64,000 nucleotides of DNA, from contig NZ_AQYG01000051.1 in NCBI RefSeq assembly GCF_000380485.1, positions 1 through 64,000 on the forward strand, given 5' to 3'. This document shows, one piece after another, positions 10,142 to 19,150 of the stretch. How positions within the stretch are numbered: position 1 is the first letter of the stretch; every line of letters begins with the position of its first letter. The stretch is from Jongsikchunia kroppenstedtii DSM 45133 (lineage in GTDB: Bacteria; Actinomycetota; Actinomycetes; Mycobacteriales; Mycobacteriaceae). A program made the position numbers and the translations under genes. Under the pieces are notes generated by a model. That model saw only the letters and a program-made list of their open reading frames with translations. It did not search any database and was not told the DNA's origin.

Positions 10142-10693
10142 TTAGTTCACCGATCCGCTTGGTTGTGCCTGCTTGGAGGCGATGTTCTGCAGAGATGCCG
10201 ACAGCTTCGGGTCCGTCGTGACGTCGAAGCCGAGGACCCGGCTGGCCAGGGTCGCCGACAGGTTCGCGACGTCCTTGTGGGCCTCGGCCGCGGCGCGCTC
10301 GCCTTCGGCTTGCAGGCGCGCCGAGGTCTCCGCGTTGACCGCGTCGGCCTCGGCGGTCGCCCGCTGCCGCATCTCGTCGAGATTCTCCCGCCCCTTGGCC
10401 CGGGCCGCGTCGCGAATCCCGGTGGCCTCGGTGCGGGCGTCCTTCAGGGAGTCGACGTACTGCTGCTGAGCAGCCTCGAAGCCGGCTGCCGCCGCCTTCT
10501 GATCGGCCGCCGTCTCGGCGACCATCTCCGCGCGTTCCTTCAGGACCTTGCTGATGGGCGGCACGACGAAGAACCAGATCACTCCGAGCACGATCAAAAA
10601 GATGATCACCTCGGCGAAGAAGGTCCCGTTCGGGATCAAGAAGTTGTTGGTCTTCTCGCCCTCTTCGGCCGCCGCCAGGACAAGGCTGCTCAT
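10142..10693 (-). CDS. atpF: ATP synthase Fo b subunit
   Basis: 183 residues. A short N-terminus precedes a single transmembrane helix (about 23-47, TFFAEVIIFLIVLGVIWFFVV) and a long Ala/Glu/Arg-rich coiled coil. Pairs with the longer b-delta fusion to make the asymmetric peripheral stalk. Lies between atpE and atpFH. Confidence 0.97.
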   Translation of the reverse strand: MSSLVLAAAEEGEKTNNFLIPNGTFFAEVIIFLIVLGVIWFFVVPPISKVLKERAEMVAETAADQKAAAAGFEAAQQQYVDSLKDARTEATGIRDAARAKGRENLDEMRQRATAEADAVNAETSARLQAEGERAAAEAHKDVANLSATLASRVLGFDVTTDPKLSASLQNIASKQAQPSGSVN

Positions 10694-10743
10694 GGCTCTA
10701 TCGACTCCTCAGATGTACGTAAACGACTGACGCTGAAGGGTTA

Positions 10744-11034
<291 letters not shown>

Positions 11035-11112
11035 CTACCGGATTTGCTTACGGACCGACAGGGTGTCTGCCGGATTGTGCGGAGCCGACGACGGGTGCCG
11101 CCGGCGGGGGTT

Positions 11113-11883
11113 CTAGTGCTCGTCCTCCAGCTCCATCGACTGGCCGAAGTACAAGATCGTCAACAGCGCGAAGATGAACGCCTGGATCAGGCCGACGAAC
11201 AGGTCGAAGGTCTTCCAGATGGCGTTCGGCGCCCACAGGATGTACGGCGGGAACAGCGTGATCAAGGCGACCATCACGCCACCGGCGAACATGTTGCCGA
11301 AAAGACGGAGAGAGAGCGAGACCGGCTTGGCGATCTCCTCGATGATGTTGATCGGCATCAGGCCGGCCGCGTGACCCTTGGCCAGGCGGACCGGGTGGCC
11401 GATGAGCCCGCGGCGACGGAAGCCGGCCGCGTGGTACCAGACGAACACGACCAGAACCAGCGCGTAGACGAAGTTGACGTCAGACGCCGGCGGCCCGAAG
11501 AGCTCGGTGGCCTTGCCGTCCTTGCCCCACTGCACCGGTAGCACCGAGAGCCAGTTGGAGATCAGGATGAAGGTGAACAGCGTGACCGACAGCGGCAGCA
11601 CGAACGGGGCGATCTTCATGCCCACGGCCGACTCGATCTGGCCGCGCATCTGGGTGGTCAGCGTCTCGAAGAACAGCTGCACGCCGCTGGGCATACCCTT
11701 GGTGCTGATGCGCGAGCGCACGTAGAACGCCATCGCGATGATGATCAAGGCCGCGATCCCGGTGGCCAGGATGGTGTCCCAGTTGAAGGTCATTCCGATG
11801 AATTCGACCGTCTTGTGGTGACCGACCTCGATCTTGCTGCCTTCGTCGGCAAGCACTTCGGTGTTCGCGGCGAGAGTGATCAT
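11113..11883 (-). CDS. atpB: ATP synthase Fo a subunit
   Basis: 256 residues, five to six membrane spans. The essential proton-channel Arg is R193 in [17 protein letters not shown], and the last helix contains the [15 protein letters not shown] segment. The N-terminal periplasmic part ([24 protein letters not shown]) is typical of actinobacterial AtpB. Overlaps the upstream AtpI-like gene by 4 nt, so translation is coupled. Confidence 0.98.
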   Translation of the reverse strand: MITLAANTEVLADEGSKIEVGHHKTVEFIGMTFNWDTILATGIAALIIIAMAFYVRSRISTKGMPSGVQLFFETLTTQMRGQIESAVGMKIAPFVLPLSVTLFTFILISNWLSVLPVQWGKDGKATELFGPPASDVNFVYALVLVVFVWYHAAGFRRRGLIGHPVRLAKGHAAGLMPINIIEEIAKPVSLSLRLFGNMFAGGVMVALITLFPPYILWAPNAIWKTFDLFVGLIQAFIFALLTILYFGQSMELEDEH

Positions 11884-12314
11884 GAGCTCTGACGTAGTCC
11901 TTTCATCACGGGAATCACCGTGTGCAGCACAAGCACGACCTGCGTCAGGGCGAGTCCGAAGACCACCCCCAGGCCTGCGGGACGGAACAAGAATGCGATC
12001 ACCAGCGCGATGACCGTGAAAATGGCCAACCGCACCGCGGTGTTGAGAACAAGCGGACGCTTACGCGGGTTCTCCTCTGCGGTCAGCGCGGTGACGGTGG
12101 AGAGCACCATCGCGGCGTTGCCGAGGCTGAGAACGGTGCCGAGCAGCATCCAGAGGCCGAAGGCGAGCCAATGACCACCGACCGCGAATCCCGCGCCGAT
12201 CACGACGGCCACGACGGCGCCGGAAACGATGGCAGGACGCACCAATCCCGGACGAGCCAGCGGGGCCGGCGCCGAGTCGGGTGCAGACGATGCATCCCAG
12301 GAATCGAGGGTCAA
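11880..12314 (-). CDS. AtpI-like membrane protein, first gene of the atp operon
   Basis: 144 residues. A hydrophilic N-terminus is followed by four predicted helices (about 31-50, 53-72, 90-112, 118-135). Position as first gene of the operon and the helix pattern match the ATP synthase I / Rv1303-type proteins thought to help c-ring assembly. Sequence conservation in this family is low, so the name rests on context. Start is TTG at 12314 with AGGAGAGG 6 nt upstream. No confident promoter was found in 12315-12488, the region that should drive the operon. Confidence 0.8.
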   Translation of the reverse strand: MTLDSWDASSAPDSAPAPLARPGLVRPAIVSGAVVAVVIGAGFAVGGHWLAFGLWMLLGTVLSLGNAAMVLSTVTALTAEENPRKRPLVLNTAVRLAIFTVIALVIAFLFRPAGLGVVFGLALTQVVLVLHTVIPVMKGLRQSS

Positions 12315-12488
12315 GCTGCCTCTCCTAGTTGGGCGGAAGATCGCATGCAGGCATGACGGGCTTCCGCTCGATGTGTTGTGACCATATCAACACGGGCCAG
12401 CGGGAACATCACCGGGTGCTGATTCGTTTGCCCGATTCCGCCCGCGACCCTGTCTCCTGGTCTACTACGCCCCATAGTAATGCATTGT

Positions 12489-12507
12489 CCGATTCTCGCA
12501 GAATCGG
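12489..12507 (-). terminator. Hairpin after wecA
   Basis: A perfect 8-bp stem, CCGATTCT (12489-12496) with AGAATCGG (12500-12507), has a 3-nt loop 21 nt past the wecA stop. The following minus-strand bases ACAATGCATTACTAT are AU-rich but lack a clean U-run. It may be a weak terminator or processing site between wecA and the atp operon. Confidence 0.5.
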
Positions 12508-12528
12508 GCCAACCCGGCATTCGCGGTG

Positions 12529-13755
12529 TCAGTGGGCTCCGGCCATCCGGCGCCGCAGCCGCGGGACGATCGTGGCGAACAGCGCGACGATCAGCCCCCC
12601 GGCGAGCAACGGCGTCACCACCGACCACGGCGCCATCGAACTCGCCGCGGCGCTGAACGCCAGCACGGCGACCCAGAGGTAGATCAGCAGGACCACGCGG
12701 CGATGCGTGTGCCCGATCTCCAGCAGCCGGTGATGCAGGTGCATCTTGTCCGGGGTGTAGAAGCCCACGCCCGACCGGGTCCGGCGGACGATCGCCATCA
12801 GCATGTCCAGCATCGGGATGAACATCACCGCGAGGACCAGCACCAACGGCGACAGCAAGGTGAACATGTCGGCCGGACCGTAGGCGTTGATCGCGATCTT
12901 GCCGGACGCGCTGGTGGACGCGGCGGCGAGCATCAAGCCGATCAGCATCGACCCGGAATCGCCCATGAATATTCGGGCGGGCTGGAAATTATGCGGCAGA
13001 AAGCCGAGACAGGCGCCGGCGAGCGCGGCCGTGATCAGCGCCGGCGGGTAGTAGCTGACGTCGCCGCCCTGGTCGTGCAGCAGGCCGAGCGAGAACAGGC
13101 AGATCGCCAGGGCCGCGATCAGCCCGAGCCCGGCGGCGAGGCCGTCGAGGCCGTCGACGAAGTTGATCGCGTTGATCGTGGCCACCGTGATGGCGATGGT
13201 GAGCAGGCCCGATTGCACCGAATCGAGGACGACCGTGCCGACATTGCCGAACGGCACGGCCAGCAGGTACCAGCTGACCCCCATCACCACCAGTACGCCG
13301 GCAGCGGTCAGCTGCCCGACGAACTTGGTGAGTGCATCGATCCCCCATCGGTCGTCGATGATGCCGACCACCACGATCACCGCGCCGGCGACCATCGTCG
13401 CAGTCATGTCGTTGGTGAAGCCGTTGGCATAGTCGAACCCGCGGGTGAGTGCCGGGAGCTCCTGCGCCAGAAAGAATGCCGCGAGCACGCCGATATACAT
13501 GCCGACGCCGCCGAGCCGGGGGGTCGGCACCGCGTGCACGTCGCGCTGACGGGGCACGGCCACGGCGCCGACGTGGGTGGCGACGGGGCGGACCAGAGCG
13601 GTCGCCAGATAGGTGATGACCGCAGCGGTGAGGCCGACCAGCGCGAGCTCGCGCAGCGGCACGCCCGCTCCCGCCGGATTCGCCGTCGACATCCCATTCG
13701 CAACCGTGGACACGGATGCGTAGGCGTGGGTCATCGCGGCATGCATCGCAATCAC
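12529..13755 (-). CDS. wecA: WecA-type undecaprenyl/decaprenyl-phosphate GlcNAc-1-phosphate transferase
   Basis: About 386-408 residues, with 10-11 transmembrane helices. Motifs of the MraY/WecA family are clear: PTPRLGG, GIIDDRWG, NFVDGLDGLAAG, the HNFQPARIFMGDSGSM loop and DKMHLHHRLLEIGH. In mycobacteria this enzyme (Rv1302) makes the GlcNAc-P-P-decaprenol on which the arabinogalactan linker is built. Several starts are possible (13755, 13734, 13692). The last gives MSTANPAGAGVPLRELAL, which keeps only the conserved N-terminus; the longest is listed. It follows the threonylcarbamoyl-AMP synthase gene by 19 nt. Confidence 0.93.
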   Translation of the reverse strand: MIAMHAAMTHAYASVSTVANGMSTANPAGAGVPLRELALVGLTAAVITYLATALVRPVATHVGAVAVPRQRDVHAVPTPRLGGVGMYIGVLAAFFLAQELPALTRGFDYANGFTNDMTATMVAGAVIVVVGIIDDRWGIDALTKFVGQLTAAGVLVVMGVSWYLLAVPFGNVGTVVLDSVQSGLLTIAITVATINAINFVDGLDGLAAGLGLIAALAICLFSLGLLHDQGGDVSYYPPALITAALAGACLGFLPHNFQPARIFMGDSGSMLIGLMLAAASTSASGKIAINAYGPADMFTLLSPLVLVLAVMFIPMLDMLMAIVRRTRSGVGFYTPDKMHLHHRLLEIGHTHRRVVLLIYLWVAVLAFSAAASSMAPWSVVTPLLAGGLIVALFATIVPRLRRRMAGAH

Positions 13756-13774
13756 GGTACCTTTTGCGACGCCC

Positions 13775-14428
13775 TCAGGCGCGCAGGCTCTCAGCGGTCA
13801 CGCCGGCGACCTCGGCGATGTCCTCGACGCTCACCGCGCCCTCGCGCAGCACTCGCGGCTGCGCTCCGCTGAGATCGACGATCGTCGACGCCACGCCGTG
13901 GGTCGCGGGCCCGCCGTCCAGATACAACCCGACCTTGTCGCCCAGCTGCGCCTGCGCCTGCGCGACAGTCGACGCCGGGGGCTGCCCGGACACGTTCGCG
14001 CTCGACACCGCCATCGGCCCGACCTCGCGCAGCACCTCGATCGCCACCGGATGCAGCGGCATCCGCAGCATCACCGTGCCGGCCGTATTGCCCAGGTCCC
14101 AGGCCAGCGACGGCGCCTGCTGCACCACCAGGCTCAGTCCGCCGGGCCAGAACGCGCGGGTCAGCTCCCGGGCGGTCGGCGAGACCGACAGCACCAGGCC
14201 GTCGATCGTGTTCCAGGAGCCGACGAGCACCGGCACCGGCATGTCACGGCCGCGGTTCTTCGCCGCCAGCAGCGCCGCCACCGCGTCCGAATCGAATGCG
14301 TCGCAGCCCAATCCGTACAACGTGTCGGTGGGCATGACGATGAGTCGGCCCGACTTGGCGGCGCCTACGGCCGCGCGGATGCCGGCATCCCGGGTCGACG
14401 GGTCGGTGCAGTCGAATAGCGTGCTCAC
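13775..14428 (-). CDS. L-threonylcarbamoyladenylate synthase (TsaC/YrdC family)
   Basis: 217 residues. Makes threonylcarbamoyl-AMP from Thr, bicarbonate and ATP, the donor for t6A37 modification of ANN-decoding tRNAs. SGRLIVMPTDTLYGLGCDAF, a KNRGRDMPVPVLVG segment and the SSANVSGQPP motif identify the YrdC fold. The Sua5 C-terminal domain is absent, so it is the short form. Overlaps the prmC stop by 4 nt; prmC and prfA lie upstream in the same tightly packed operon. Confidence 0.94.
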   Translation of the reverse strand: MSTLFDCTDPSTRDAGIRAAVGAAKSGRLIVMPTDTLYGLGCDAFDSDAVAALLAAKNRGRDMPVPVLVGSWNTIDGLVLSVSPTARELTRAFWPGGLSLVVQQAPSLAWDLGNTAGTVMLRMPLHPVAIEVLREVGPMAVSSANVSGQPPASTVAQAQAQLGDKVGLYLDGGPATHGVASTIVDLSGAQPRVLREGAVSVEDIAEVAGVTAESLRA

Positions 14429-15333
14429 GACCCCGATCCTTCCACGTCCACCGATACGGGCGCCCGGCCGGTGACGAAGCGCGGCCGACCGGCCAGGTCG
14501 GTCCGGCCCGCGACGTCGTCGAACCCGGTCGTGCGCAGGACCGCGGCGACGCGGTCGCCGGTGGTGTCGTCATGCTCGATCGCCACCGGGGCACCCGGCC
14601 GCGCGATGGCCGCGATGGCGGCCGCCATCGGCCCGATCACGGACATCCCGTCGGTCCCGCCGAAGAGCGCGGCATGCGGATCGTGCTCGCGGACTTCGGG
14701 ATCCAGCCCGTCGGCGGCTCCCGTCGGGATATATGGCGGATTGCTGACGATCAGCCCGGCCGTCGATGCGCCCACGGCCGCGACCACCGCGTCCCGATCG
14801 GTGACGTCGACCTGCTGCATGATGATGCGATCGGCGATGTCGGCGGGCTGCGCGGATACGTTGCGACGCAACCAGACCAGGGCCTCGTCAGACAGTTCCA
14901 GGGCGTGCACGCGCACGTTCGGCAGTTCGTGCGCCAACGCGATCGCCAACGCGCCGCTGCCGCTGCACAGATCGACCGCGATCGCGGGCGAGGTGTGTCG
15001 CGCCTGCACCAGCGCCCACTCCAGCAGCGCCTCGGTCTCCGGCCGCGGCACGAACACCCCCGGCCCGACCGCCAGTTCCAGCGGGCCGAACCAGGCGTGG
15101 CCGATGATGTGCTGCAGGGGTTCTCGTGTGCAGCGCCGCGCGAGCGCCGCAGCGAAAGCCTCCTGCGCGCCGGGATCGACCGGTCCGGTCGTGATCAGCC
15201 GCCCCCGGTCGATGCCCAGAACGTCGGCCAGCAGCAGCTCGGCATCCACCGCCGGCGATGGCACGCCTGCCGCGCTCAGCCGCCCCGCGGCATCACGCAG
15301 CAGATCCCTTACCGCGACACCGGATTCGGTCAC
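14425..15333 (-). CDS. prmC: Release factor N5-glutamine methyltransferase (PrmC/HemK)
   Basis: 302 residues. Methylates the Gln of the GGQ motif in RF1 and RF2. The N-terminal helical domain (about 1-80) is followed by a class I SAM methyltransferase domain with [16 protein letters not shown] and the catalytic SNPPYIP motif (NPPY at 198-201). It overlaps prfA, its own substrate's gene, by 4 nt. Confidence 0.97.
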   Translation of the reverse strand: MTESGVAVRDLLRDAAGRLSAAGVPSPAVDAELLLADVLGIDRGRLITTGPVDPGAQEAFAAALARRCTREPLQHIIGHAWFGPLELAVGPGVFVPRPETEALLEWALVQARHTSPAIAVDLCSGSGALAIALAHELPNVRVHALELSDEALVWLRRNVSAQPADIADRIIMQQVDVTDRDAVVAAVGASTAGLIVSNPPYIPTGAADGLDPEVREHDPHAALFGGTDGMSVIGPMAAAIAAIARPGAPVAIEHDDTTGDRVAAVLRTTGFDDVAGRTDLAGRPRFVTGRAPVSVDVEGSGS

Positions 15334-16412
15334 TCGGCCTGCAGCCTGGCTTGGCGATCGGCGGCGACCAGCGCGTCGAGCAGCGCGTCCATGTCGCCGG
15401 CGAGCACCGCATCCAGGTTGTGCGCCTTGTAGCCGATGCGATGGTCGGTGATCCGGTTCTCCGGGAAGTTGTAGGTGCGGATCCGCTCCGAGCGGTCGAC
15501 CGTACGCACCTGTGCCGCACGGCCTTCTGCGGCCTCGGCGTCGGCCGCCTCTTCGCGCGCGGCCTGCAGCCGTGCCGCGAGCACCTGCATGGCGCGCGCC
15601 TTGTTCTGCAGCTGCGACCGCTCGTTCTGACAGGTGACGACGATGCCGGTGGGCAGGTGGGTGATTCGCACCGCGGAGTCGGTCGTATTGACGCCCTGAC
15701 CACCCTTGCCGGAGCTGCGGTACACGTCGATGCGCAGCTCGGACTCGTCGATCTGCACCTCCTCGACCTCGTCCGGCTCGGGATAGATGAGCACGCCGGC
15801 CGCCGACGTGTGAATCCGCCCTTGGGATTCGGTGACCGGCACCCGCTGCACGCGGTGCACACCGCCCTCGAACTTGAGCCGGGCCCAGACGCCGTCCGGG
15901 CTCTCGTCGCCCGGCTTGGACTTGATCGAGATCGACGCTTCCTTGTAGCCGCCAAGATCAGACTCGGTGACGCCGAGGATGGTCGCCTTCCAGCCATGCC
16001 GCTCGCAGTACTTCAGGTACATCCGGGCCAGGTCGGAGGCGAACAGGGCCGACTCCTCCCCTCCCTCACCGGATTTCACCTCGAGGACGACATCGTCGCC
16101 GTCGTGCGGATCGCGGGGCGCCAGCTGGTCGGTCAGCGTCGCCTCCAGCTCGTCGACCAACTGCTCCAGCTCCGGCACCTCGGCGGCGAAGGCCGGATCG
16201 TCGGCCGCGAGCTCGCGGGCCGCCTCCAGGTCATCCTGTGCCGCTTTGAGTTTGGTGTAGGTCGCCATGATCGGCGACAGCTGGGCGAACCGCTTGCCGA
16301 CCCGGCGCGCGGCGGCGGGATCGTTGTGCAGCGTCGGATCGGACATCTGGGCCTGCAGGCCCTCGTGCTCGGCGAGGATGTCATCGATGGCGGACGGCTG
16401 GGTGGTGCTCAC
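15330..16412 (-). CDS. prfA: Peptide chain release factor 1
   Basis: 360 residues. Reads UAA/UAG. The GGQ tripeptide is at 237-239 in [16 protein letters not shown]; the codon-recognition tripeptide region reads [10 protein letters not shown] (PVT). Start is GTG at 16412 ([16 protein letters not shown]) because AGGGAG lies 7 nt upstream; an in-frame ATG at 16460 would add 16 unconserved residues and overlap the rpmE terminator. First gene of the prfA-prmC-TsaC unit. Confidence 0.96.
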   Translation of the reverse strand: MSTTQPSAIDDILAEHEGLQAQMSDPTLHNDPAAARRVGKRFAQLSPIMATYTKLKAAQDDLEAARELAADDPAFAAEVPELEQLVDELEATLTDQLAPRDPHDGDDVVLEVKSGEGGEESALFASDLARMYLKYCERHGWKATILGVTESDLGGYKEASISIKSKPGDESPDGVWARLKFEGGVHRVQRVPVTESQGRIHTSAAGVLIYPEPDEVEEVQIDESELRIDVYRSSGKGGQGVNTTDSAVRITHLPTGIVVTCQNERSQLQNKARAMQVLAARLQAAREEAADAEAAEGRAAQVRTVDRSERIRTYNFPENRITDHRIGYKAHNLDAVLAGDMDALLDALVAADRQARLQAE

Positions 16413-16456
16413 GGAACTCCCTGACAGCGAGGTGGACGGACTGATGGCTGAAAGCA

Positions 16457-16494
16457 CCAACGCCCGACCTGCGCGCGGGCAGATCGGGCGTTGG
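16457..16494 (-). terminator. Intrinsic terminator after rpmE
   Basis: Perfect 11-bp arms, CCAACGCCCGA (16457-16467) and TCGGGCGTTGG (16484-16494), enclose a 16-nt loop. They start 9 nt past the rpmE stop and are followed on the minus strand by TGCTTTCAG. Probably a partial terminator ahead of prfA. Confidence 0.75.
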
Positions 16495-16502
16495 CGAGAC
16501 AG

Positions 16503-16739
16503 CTACTTGCTGGCGTCTTCCTTCTTGGCAGCGTTGCGCTTGCCGTAGCGCTGCTCGAACTTGGCGACGCGGCCGCCGGTGTCGAGGATCTTCTGCTTGC
16601 CCGTGTAGAACGGGTGGCACTGGCTGCAGACCTCGACGTTGATGCGCCCGCTGGTGGCGGTGCTGCGGGTGACGAAAGTGTTGCCGCAGCCGCAGACCAC
16701 CGTGGTCTCGACGTAGTCGGGATGGATTCCCTGCTTCAT
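16503..16739 (-). CDS. rpmE: 50S ribosomal protein L31, zinc-binding form
   Basis: 78 residues. [16 protein letters not shown] starts a classical L31. Four Cys (C16, C18, C38, C41) form the zinc ribbon, so this is the C+ paralogue expected to be replaced by a Cys-free L31 under zinc limitation; no such second copy lies in the window. The [26 protein letters not shown] core is intact. Preceded on the minus strand by GAAAGGGACACC. Confidence 0.98.
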   Translation of the reverse strand: MKQGIHPDYVETTVVCGCGNTFVTRSTATSGRINVEVCSQCHPFYTGKQKILDTGGRVAKFEQRYGKRNAAKKEDASK

Positions 16740-16929
16740 GGTGTCCCTTTCGTGGTCGCCGGGTCACCAGCGCAGCTGGTGTGAACCGGAACCGGACGGT
16801 TGTGGCGGCTTCGACGGAAGCCACCGCTGGTTGACCGGGCAATTATGCCAGAAGCCACGGCGAGAAGACCAATCGTCGTCGCCGAGCATCTGGCCCCGGA
16901 CTCCCAGGTGAACGCACAGGTGACGGCGG

Positions 16930-17337
16930 CTATTCCGCCGGGTCGTCGGCGCTGGTCCCGGACTTGTCGGTATCGGCGCCGGACTCATCGGCGGCGGTAT
17001 CGGACTCGTCGGCGACGGCATCCGACTCGTGCTCTCCGATTCCGGACAGGGGCCAGCCTCCGGCGGCAAGCTTGGCCGCCACCTGCCGCAGTTCCTCTTC
17101 GGCCGGGGCGGCGTTGGTCACCTTGACGATGGCGGCCTCGATCTGCTCGCGGTCGAGCGAGCCCTCGGGGCGGTCGGCGAGCAGATGACCGAGCACCTGC
17201 GCCAGCTCCGCCTCCGACAACGAGTTCTTGAGCAGGGCGAGCAACGGGAAGTAGTCCTTCGGCGGAACGCCCTTGGGGTATCCCGACCGCATCCAGCCCA
17301 GGATGTCGAGGACGGATCGTTTCTCCATGGTGTTCAC
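16930..17337 (-). CDS. DUF3349 domain protein with acidic repeat tail
   Basis: 135 residues. Residues 1-100 match DUF3349 proteins (LDILGWMRSGYPKGVPPKDYFPLLALL, then LTEAEVAQVLGHL-like SEAELAQVLGHLLADRP). The C-terminal ~35 residues are an acidic low-complexity tail of ADES/DTAADESG repeats, encoded by a GC-rich microsatellite-like stretch at about 16955-17030. Function unknown. A homologue sits beside pitA in M. tuberculosis (Rv0543c next to Rv0544c-Rv0545c), and here it also ends the pit cluster. Confidence 0.85.
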   Translation of the reverse strand: MNTMEKRSVLDILGWMRSGYPKGVPPKDYFPLLALLKNSLSEAELAQVLGHLLADRPEGSLDREQIEAAIVKVTNAAPAEEELRQVAAKLAAGGWPLSGIGEHESDAVADESDTAADESGADTDKSGTSADDPAE

Positions 17338-17358
17338 TTACGCATTCTCAATCGATGG

Positions 17359-17655
17359 TCACTTGTGCCGGAACGGCGGGAAGTGATGGAAGTCAATGAT
17401 CATGCCATGGCCTTGGGCGATGATCGTCGCGATGCCGAACACGACCGCCAGGATCACCACCGTAAACGCGACGAACGCGAGCACCGCGCCCGCCGGGTTG
17501 CCCTTGCGGACGCTGTCGTCCGCGTTCTGATTTCCCGCCGCGAGCGCCACACCGCGCACCCCCAGGGCGAACAGCGCCGGCAGTCCCGCGCCCAGGATCA
17601 GTCCGATCGCCAGCACCTTCCATGCCGCATCCCAGAGCTCGGCGAACGTCGTCAT
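17359..17655 (-). CDS. Small two-span membrane protein of the pit cluster
   Basis: 98 residues with ATG at 17655 (MTTFAELWDAAWKVLAIG), one nt after the pit stop codon, so translation is probably coupled. Two hydrophobic helices (about 13-38 and 53-78) flank a short polar loop; the C-terminus is His/Phe-rich (IIDFHHFPPFRHK). It resembles the Rv0544c-type protein found between pitA and DUF3349 genes in mycobacteria. No biochemical function is known; an accessory role in phosphate uptake is a guess from context. Confidence 0.8.
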   Translation of the reverse strand: MTTFAELWDAAWKVLAIGLILGAGLPALFALGVRGVALAAGNQNADDSVRKGNPAGAVLAFVAFTVVILAVVFGIATIIAQGHGMIIDFHHFPPFRHK

Positions 17656-17656
17656 G

Positions 17657-18931
17657 TCACACCGCCTCTTTCTCGTCCAGCGCGCGGGAGTCGGCCGGCG
17701 GCGCCGGCGCGGACTTGTCGTCCCAGTCGTCGTTGACGTTGGTGGCATCGACCGGCTGCTGCTGGGCGCGCCAGTACATATAGCCGGCCAGCGCCAGCAG
17801 GATCGCGAACATCACGTAGGGCCCGGCGTCCGGTATCCGATCGCCGATCTCCCACATGATCGCGCCCACCACGGCCGCGGCGGGCAGCGTGACCACCCAG
17901 GCGGCGACCAGCCGGGCCGCGACGCGCCAGCGCACGCTGGCGCCCGGTTTGCCGACACCCGAGCCGAGGATCGAACCCGTGGCCACGTGGGTCGTCGACA
18001 GGGCGAATCCCATTCCGGTGGAGGCGAGTACCACCGTTGCGGACGCGGCTTCAGCCGACATCCCCTGCGGCGGACTGATTTCCACCAGTCCCTTGCCGAG
18101 CGTACGGATCACCCGCCAGCCACCGACGTAAGTGCCGAGCGCGATCGCACACGCACAAGCAACCTTGACCCACAGCGGAATCCCGTGCAGATCGTGCCAG
18201 GCGAAGGGGCCGCTGGCCGACTTGTCGTCCCAGCTGTAGGCGATCACGGCGAGCGTGATCACGCCCATCGTCTTCTGCGCGTCGTTGGTGCCGTGCGCCA
18301 GCGACAGCAGCGACGACGTGCCGATCTGACCCCAGCGGAAACCCTGCTCGGTGAACTTGGTCGCGACTCCGGCCACCAGCTTGTACACCAGCCAGGTGCC
18401 GATGCCGGCCACGATTCCCGCGATGAACGGGGAAATCAGCGCCGGCAGAATCACTTTGCCGACCACGCCGTCGAGCTTGCCGTCGCCGTTCCAGACGACA
18501 CCGCTCATGCCGAGTGCCGCAATGGCCGAGCCGATCAACCCGCCGAACAACGCATGGCTGCTCGAACTCGGCAGGCCGAGCAGCCAGGTGAGCAGGTTCC
18601 AGACGATGCCGCCGATGAGGCCCGCGAACACGATGATCAGCAGCGCGTGGCCGTGGTCGGCGACCATCGAATCGACCGGTGCCCCTTGGGAACTGCCGGA
18701 ACTCTGCTGAATCTTGATGACCGAGTTGGTCACGGTCAGGGCGACCGACACGGACAGGAAGGCCCCGACGAGATTGAGGATCGCCGACAGCGCGACCGCG
18801 GTCTTGGGCTTCAATGCGCCGGTGGCGATCGACGTGGCCATCGCGTTGCCGGTGTCGTGGAAACCATTGGTGAAGTCGAAAGCCAGAGCGGTCACGATCA
18901 CTAACAACAGAATGACCAGTTCGTTGCTCAT
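17657..18931 (-). CDS. pit: Low-affinity inorganic phosphate transporter, PiT family
   Basis: 424 residues. Symporter of (metal-)phosphate with cations. It shows the duplicated PiT signature: DFTNGFHDTGNAMATSIATGAL near the N-terminus and SLAHGTNDAQKTMG in the second half. About ten membrane helices are present and a hydrophilic tail follows. First gene of a three-gene minus-strand unit with a small membrane protein and a DUF3349 protein. The cluster separates rpmE from rho, which are neighbours in M. tuberculosis as I remember it. Confidence 0.95.
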   Translation of the reverse strand: MSNELVILLLVIVTALAFDFTNGFHDTGNAMATSIATGALKPKTAVALSAILNLVGAFLSVSVALTVTNSVIKIQQSSGSSQGAPVDSMVADHGHALLIIVFAGLIGGIVWNLLTWLLGLPSSSSHALFGGLIGSAIAALGMSGVVWNGDGKLDGVVGKVILPALISPFIAGIVAGIGTWLVYKLVAGVATKFTEQGFRWGQIGTSSLLSLAHGTNDAQKTMGVITLAVIAYSWDDKSASGPFAWHDLHGIPLWVKVACACAIALGTYVGGWRVIRTLGKGLVEISPPQGMSAEAASATVVLASTGMGFALSTTHVATGSILGSGVGKPGASVRWRVAARLVAAWVVTLPAAAVVGAIMWEIGDRIPDAGPYVMFAILLALAGYMYWRAQQQPVDATNVNDDWDDKSAPAPPADSRALDEKEAV

Positions 18932-19101
18932 AGCATTGATTGTGCTTGACGAGGGCGGCGCCGACCAAACGAATCGCCATATCGAGAAAACGATGTGACC
19001 TGCGCAAACGACTGCGATTCGACATGGTTCGCCGACGATTCACGCCATCTCGGCGCACGTCCGGATATCGCGTTGCGCGGCATTCCGGGCATACCGGGAA
19101 A

Positions 19102-19142
19102 CGACAACGGCCGCCCCGGAAACCCCGTGGCGGCCGCTGTCG
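19102..19142 (-). terminator. Intrinsic terminator after rho
   Basis: Arms CGACAACGGCCGCC (19102-19115) and GGCGGCCGCTGTCG (19129-19142) pair with one mismatch around a 13-nt loop, 8 nt after the rho stop. No strong U-run follows on the minus strand. It is still the likely end of the rho transcript. Confidence 0.65.
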
Positions 19143-19150
19143 TCAGATCG

